From Micromonospora yangpuensis (GTDB lineage: Bacteria; Actinomycetota; Actinomycetes; Mycobacteriales; Micromonosporaceae): 64,000 nt of DNA. Below, in pieces: positions 60,401-64,000 of the stretch. The notes beneath the pieces are model-generated. The model was not told the origin of the DNA. It searched no databases and worked only from the letters and a program-made list of their open reading frames with translations. A program made the position numbers and the translations under genes. Where the stretch lies: positions 4,340,001-4,404,000 of the forward strand of contig NZ_FMIA01000002.1 of assembly GCF_900091615.1 (NCBI RefSeq), written 5' to 3'. Numbering within the stretch: position 1 is the first letter of the stretch; each line of letters starts with the position of its first letter.

Positions 60401-60587
60401 TCCACTACCCCCAAGCCGTGGCGCGCGGTCGTGGTCGACCGCCGATGGTCAGTCAGCGACTCTATCCCGCCGGAGGAGGTCGATCGGTGCGCGGCCACGG
60501 GCAGCGCGGCCCCGGTACCGCAGCGCGACCGGCCGGACCGCGTTTTCGGACCTTCCGTCATATTCCCGATAGATCAACCACTTGCTG

Positions 60588-60602
60588 ACGATCAGTGATC
60601 GT
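60588..60602. promoter_or_regulatory. 15-bp perfect palindrome upstream of rapZ
   Basis: ACGATCA-G-TGATCGT, about 190 bases before the rapZ start, operator-like in size. Nothing else links it to a regulator. Confidence 0.35.
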
Positions 60603-60693
60603 ACCTAACCTCTCGGCGACAACCGCAGGTGGAGGCGGTACGAACGCGGTGGGTGCGAGGCACGAGCTGGCCGCCCGCGGCACCGTGACAGCC

Positions 60694-60723
60694 GACCGGG
60701 CGACCCGTCCAGGCCGCCCGGTC
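60694..60723 (-). terminator. Hairpin after the F420-reductase-like gene
   Basis: GACCGGGCG pairs perfectly with CGCCCGGTC across a 12-base loop, about 50 bases beyond the stop codon on the minus strand. Confidence 0.55.
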
Positions 60724-60773
60724 GTGTCCCGGTCACGCCCGCCAGCAGCCGGGCGCCGGGTGCGGTCCGGCGG

Positions 60774-61466
60774 TCAGGCGTCGGCGTACCGGCGGGCGGC
60801 GGCCAGGGCGGCGCGTAGCTTCTCCGCGTCGACCGGCGCGGGTCCCGCCTCGAAGAAGTTCGCCGGGTCCGTGGCGTAGAGGCCCGCGTACGCGGTGGTG
60901 TCGCGCTGGAACCGCCAGCCCTCGGCCAGCGGACCGGCGTCCACGGTGTCGTACCCGATGCTGTCGAGAAAGGCGGTCACGGCGGCCTTCGCGGCGGCGT
61001 CGTCCCCGGCGATGGCCAGGACGCTGCGGTCGGCGGCCCCGGCCGGGCGGGCCAGCGCCCGCAGGTGCGCGAAGTAGATGTTGTTGAACCCCTTGACCAC
61101 GTACGCCTCCGGCAGGTGCGCCTGGAGCAGCTCACTGGTGGTCGTGGACTCGTCGTCCAGCTCCGCGATCCGCCCGTCGCGGTCCGGGTAGTAGTTGTTG
61201 GTGTCGATCACGATCTTGCCGGCCAGCTCCTTGACCGGCACCTGCCGGTAGGCGTGCAGCGGCACGGTCACCACCACGATGTCCCCGGCCGCTGCGGCCT
61301 CCGCCGGGGTGGCCGCCCGCGCCCGCGGCCCCAGCTCGGCCACCAGTTCCGCGAGCGTCTCCGGACCACGCGAGTTGCTCAGCACCACGTCGTGACCGGC
61401 GGCGACCGCCAGCCGGGCCACGGTGCCGCCGATGTTGCCGCTTCCGATGAGTCCCACAGTCGTCAT
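60774..61466 (-). CDS. NADPH-dependent F420-reductase-like protein
   Basis: A 230-residue Rossmann-fold protein. The nucleotide-binding motif VGLIGSGNIGGTVARLAVAAG begins at residue 4, followed by SNSRGPETL (the Ser/Arg pair suited to the NADPH phosphate), VPLHAYRQVP and DTNNYYPDRDGRI. VKGFNNIYF and ADRSVLAIAGDD fit the F420_oxidored family, whose members pass hydride between NADPH and coenzyme F420 or act as related oxidoreductases. F420 binding is not assured for this branch. Confidence 0.8.
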   Translation of the reverse strand: MTTVGLIGSGNIGGTVARLAVAAGHDVVLSNSRGPETLAELVAELGPRARAATPAEAAAAGDIVVVTVPLHAYRQVPVKELAGKIVIDTNNYYPDRDGRIAELDDESTTTSELLQAHLPEAYVVKGFNNIYFAHLRALARPAGAADRSVLAIAGDDAAAKAAVTAFLDSIGYDTVDAGPLAEGWRFQRDTTAYAGLYATDPANFFEAGPAPVDAEKLRAALAAARRYADA

Positions 61467-61665
61467 GCCCGGTGCCAACCCCATCGACCCCGCCCGAATT
61501 CCCGGACCGGTGCGCCCCCGTCGACTCCCTGCGGGCGGCGCCACAATCGCGCGGTGCGGTCGAACCGGACCGGGGCGTCCCGCGTAATACGGTCCGGCGC
61601 GGGCCGACCACATCTGGGCGGACAGCGCCGACCCGACCACCGGATCCACGCGGGAGGAAACCGAC

Positions 61666-62526
61666 ATGTCGCCAGTTCCCACGGACCAGAAGAGACCGAC
61701 ACAGGTACGGCACACATTTTCCACGGCAGAGGTCAAGGAGGGCCTGGAAAAAGCGGCGGAGCTGAGCGTGTTTCCCGGTTTCAGGATCAATCATCCGATC
61801 GACCTTCAGAACGGGAAGTCGTTCAATCCGAAAATCTGGCTGAGCAACAAGATGACCCAGCAAGCCCCAATCGACGAGAGCCTGTGGACCGTGGTGGGAA
61901 AATTCCGCCACCTGGAGCACCTCCCGGACGGAACGGCAATCATCGTCGCCAAGCCCGGCCCGGACAGCAGCAAGACCCCCTATCAGAAGTTACCGCACCC
62001 CGGTCCGCTCCGGTCAAGGCACCCACTCTCGGATACCGACATCCGGGAGGGTCTCGAAAAGGCCCATGAGAAAAGGCAGACGAAGCCCAATTTCAGGTTG
62101 GCCGAGGACATCCTGCTCCAGAACGGCAGGAGATTCAATCCTGAGGCCTGGCTGAGTAGCGCACAACAGGCCGGAAGAGCCATCCCCGAAGAATTGCGGC
62201 CGGCGGTCGCCAGATTCCGAAACCTGGAATGGTCCGGGCCGCTCATGGTGATCGCCAACTCCCGGCGAGGCCAGGACAGCACCGCACCTACCGACGCCCC
62301 GAGCGGTCAGCTGACCGCCGCCGCAGCCGGAGCCCGGATCACTGCCCCGGTCCAGCCGCCACCGGAACCATCGGACCTCCTCAGCCCGGCCAACGCCGCC
62401 ATGGCCCGGATAGCTCCCGCTGCCCCGCCTCCGCCGGCACCGGCGGATCGCTCGGCCACCAGGCCCGCGGCGGGTGGCCGGGCGGCGTCACCCGACCCGG
62501 ACGTGCCCGTCAAACGCCGCCGTTGA
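61666..62526 (+). CDS. Unrecognised protein with internally duplicated domain
   Basis: A 286-residue protein with no family I can name. Two units of about 75 residues repeat. Unit one (about 20-97) has [34 protein letters not shown] and VGKFRHLE. Unit two (about 125-205) has [35 protein letters not shown] and VARFRNLE. The last ~75 residues are Pro/Ala-rich and end in PVKRRR. GGAGG lies 8 bases before the ATG. The repeat-coding part is markedly lower in GC than its neighbours (30 of 60 bases in 61801-61860), suggesting acquisition from elsewhere. No membrane segment or signal peptide. It ends 17 bases inside the convergent ABC-F gene. Confidence 0.75.
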   Translation: MSPVPTDQKRPTQVRHTFSTAEVKEGLEKAAELSVFPGFRINHPIDLQNGKSFNPKIWLSNKMTQQAPIDESLWTVVGKFRHLEHLPDGTAIIVAKPGPDSSKTPYQKLPHPGPLRSRHPLSDTDIREGLEKAHEKRQTKPNFRLAEDILLQNGRRFNPEAWLSSAQQAGRAIPEELRPAVARFRNLEWSGPLMVIANSRRGQDSTAPTDAPSGQLTAAAAGARITAPVQPPPEPSDLLSPANAAMARIAPAAPPPPAPADRSATRPAAGGRAASPDPDVPVKRRR

Positions 62527-64000
62527 CCGGCTCCGCCTGCACCTGCCCGGTGGGTGCGGCACCCAGGTGCAGGCGGGGCCAGTCCGCCAGGTCCCGGAGG
62601 AGTTGCCGGTCGTGGGTGGCGAGGACGACCGCAGCTCCGGTGCCGCGTAGGGCGGCGGTGAGTTCGTCGACCAGGGTGGCCGAGAGATGGTTTGTCGGTT
62701 CGTCGAAAATGATCAGCTCGGGGCGACCGGCGAGTTGGACGGCCAGGTCGAGGCGGCGCTGCTGACCCTGTGACATCCGGGACACCGGCACCCGCAGCGC
62801 GTCCCGGTCGAGCAGACCGAGGCCGCTCAGCGGGAGCACCGCCCCGGCGCTGACCGTCCCGGCGGCGGCCAGCCGCCCCACCTGCCGGTCGTAGACGTCC
62901 CGCGCGGTCCGCTCCGACTCCCACCGGGGCACCTCCTGGGTCAGCACCGCGACGCGTACCCGGTTGGCCCGGGTCACCGTACCGGTGGTGGGTTCCAGGT
63001 GCCCGCCGAGCACCGACAGCAGGGTGGACTTGCCGGCGCCGTTGCCCCCGGTGACCAGCAACCGGTCGCCGGCGGTGACGGTGAGCGAGATCGGTCCCGC
63101 CAGCCGGCCGGTCACCTCGACGTCGACGGCGCGCAGCAGCGACGCGCCCGCCCGCGCCCCGAGGTGGGGCCAGCGCAGCGTCAGCGGCGGAGGCGGGACG
63201 GTGATCCGGTGCGCGTCGAGCGCCTCCTGCTGCCGGTGGAAGGCCTGCACGACGCCGGGGGCCCGGGACTGCCGCTGGTGCTTGCCGGTGCCCTTGTCCG
63301 GCCGCCATCCGGTGTGCAGCCGGTCGCGGGCCTGGGCGACGGCCTCCGTGAGTCGGCGGCGCTCACCCTGCTGCCGCTCGTACTCCTGCTCCCAGCGCTG
63401 CCGGTCACGGCGGCGTTCGTCCTGCCAGGCGTCGTACCCGCCGGCGTACAGCTGGGCCTGGCCGTCCTGGCTGGGGTCGAGGTCGAGGAACTGGTGGGCC
63501 ACGTCGCGCAGCAGCGCCCGGTCGTGACTGACCAGCGCGAAGCCGCCGGGATGCTCGCGCAGGCGACGGGTGAGGAACGCCAGCCCGTCCGCGTCGAGGT
63601 GGTTGGTGGGTTCGTCGAGCAGCAGGATGTCGTGGCTGGCCCCGAGCAGGCAGGCCAGCCGTACCCGGTAGCGCTGCCCCACCGACAGGGTGGCCAACTC
63701 CCGGTCGCGGTCGGTGCAGGCACCGAGCGCCGCCAGCGCGATCTCCACCCGGCGCTCGGCGTCCCAGGCGTCCAGGCGGGTCGCCGCGTCCAGGGCGACG
63801 GCGTACCGGTCGTCGGCGCCGGCGGCCCCCTCGGTCAGCGCCAGGGTGGCCGACTCCAACGCGGCCAACGCGGCCAGCGGGGCCCGCAGCGCGGCCGAGG
63901 TCAGGGTCCCGACGGTCGCGCTGGCGGCGACCGTCAACTCCTGCTCGACCATACCGACCGTGCCGGTCCGCGCGACGCTACCGCGATCGGGTACGAGCAG
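62510..64000 (-). CDS. ABC-F ATPase, antibiotic-resistance type, 5' end missing
   Basis: The frame is open to the right edge; 496 residues are visible, starting inside the first ATPase domain just after its Walker A region. The signature [16 protein letters not shown] and Walker [17 protein letters not shown] of domain one are followed by a long charged linker ([20 protein letters not shown]). Domain two has Walker [12 protein letters not shown], signature [16 protein letters not shown] and [11 protein letters not shown]. The degenerate signatures and linker resemble ribosome-protection factors of antibiotic producers and resistant actinomycetes. Which drug, if any, is unknown. Confidence 0.85.
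   Translation of the reverse strand: MLVPDRGSVARTGTVGMVEQELTVAASATVGTLTSAALRAPLAALAALESATLALTEGAAGADDRYAVALDAATRLDAWDAERRVEIALAALGACTDRDRELATLSVGQRYRVRLACLLGASHDILLLDEPTNHLDADGLAFLTRRLREHPGGFALVSHDRALLRDVAHQFLDLDPSQDGQAQLYAGGYDAWQDERRRDRQRWEQEYERQQGERRRLTEAVAQARDRLHTGWRPDKGTGKHQRQSRAPGVVQAFHRQQEALDAHRITVPPPPLTLRWPHLGARAGASLLRAVDVEVTGRLAGPISLTVTAGDRLLVTGGNGAGKSTLLSVLGGHLEPTTGTVTRANRVRVAVLTQEVPRWESERTARDVYDRQVGRLAAAGTVSAGAVLPLSGLGLLDRDALRVPVSRMSQGQQRRLDLAVQLAGRPELIIFDEPTNHLSATLVDELTAALRGTGAAVVLATHDRQLLRDLADWPRLHLGAAPTGQVQAEPVNGGV

Larger units (their letters stand above)
60401..60773. other. Intergenic region upstream of rapZ
   Basis: 373 bases replacing the expected uvrC neighbourhood. It contains a 15-bp palindrome and a hairpin after the F420-reductase-like gene (both listed). 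No uvrC remnant recognised. Confidence 0.5.

Noticed and set aside
60401..60773. Remnant of uvrC upstream of rapZ
   Set aside because: No UvrC-like motif could be read in any frame.

Overview
The window comes from a high-GC actinomycete chromosome, most likely a member of the Micromonosporaceae (Micromonospora or Salinispora type). The reasons are the strong G/C bias at third codon positions, frequent GTG and TTG starts, conservon genes, a SufRBD-Rieske-CSUT operon, the ctaA/ctaB - tkt-tal-pgi-zwf-opcA-pgl - secG-tpiA-pgk-gap - whiA-yvcK-rapZ gene order typical of actinobacteria, and short dispersed palindromic elements. No rRNA, tRNA, CRISPR array or complete insertion sequence was seen.

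Layout. 1-12.8 kb is an accessory, envelope and secretion region: the end of a ThrE-type exporter, a PfkB sugar kinase, a secreted AA10 polysaccharide monooxygenase with a CBM2, asparagine synthetase, Xaa-Pro aminopeptidase, a large beta-helix surface protein, a membrane-anchored CBM2-like protein, a permuted papain-like protein, a secreted C39-like peptidase and a DedA protein. 12.9-20.6 kb carries aconitase, a kinase-less conservon (roadblock, DUF742, GTPase), a RIO kinase, a HAD phosphatase and a TetR regulator of AcnR type. A near-palindromic site occurs in front of both the TetR gene and acnA and links the two. 20.8-23.2 kb is a three-gene, translationally coupled cassette: a membrane protein with a Gly/Ser/Cys tail, a DUF692 (MNIO) enzyme and a small partner. 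It looks like a peptide-tail modification system and is the best candidate for something undescribed.

23.2-34.2 kb holds housekeeping and accessory genes: a mismatch uracil glycosylase, ABC exporter, enoyl-CoA hydratase, small HTH protein, ABC-F ATPase, zinc metallopeptidase, acVLRF1 peptidyl-tRNA hydrolase, sulfurtransferase, a decayed LysE exporter and a VOC protein. 34.5-41.4 kb is the suf Fe-S assembly operon under SufR. 41.5-44.8 kb holds the heme A genes ctaA and ctaB around an ATP-grasp gene. 45-53.5 kb is the oxidative and non-oxidative pentose phosphate operon, and 53.8-57.2 kb holds secG and triose-phosphate glycolysis. 57.5-60.4 kb is whiA-yvcK-rapZ. The last 3.3 kb departs from the usual neighbourhood (no uvrC): an F420-reductase-like protein, a lower-GC protein with an internal duplication, and a truncated ABC-F gene.

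Functional links: SufBCD/SU/T supplies clusters to enzymes such as aconitase. CtaB and CtaA make heme A for cytochrome oxidase. Pgi, Zwf/OpcA, Pgl, Tal and Tkt route glucose-6-phosphate to NADPH and pentoses, rejoining Gap/Pgk/TpiA. Family names come from recognised motifs and gene order; no database search was run.
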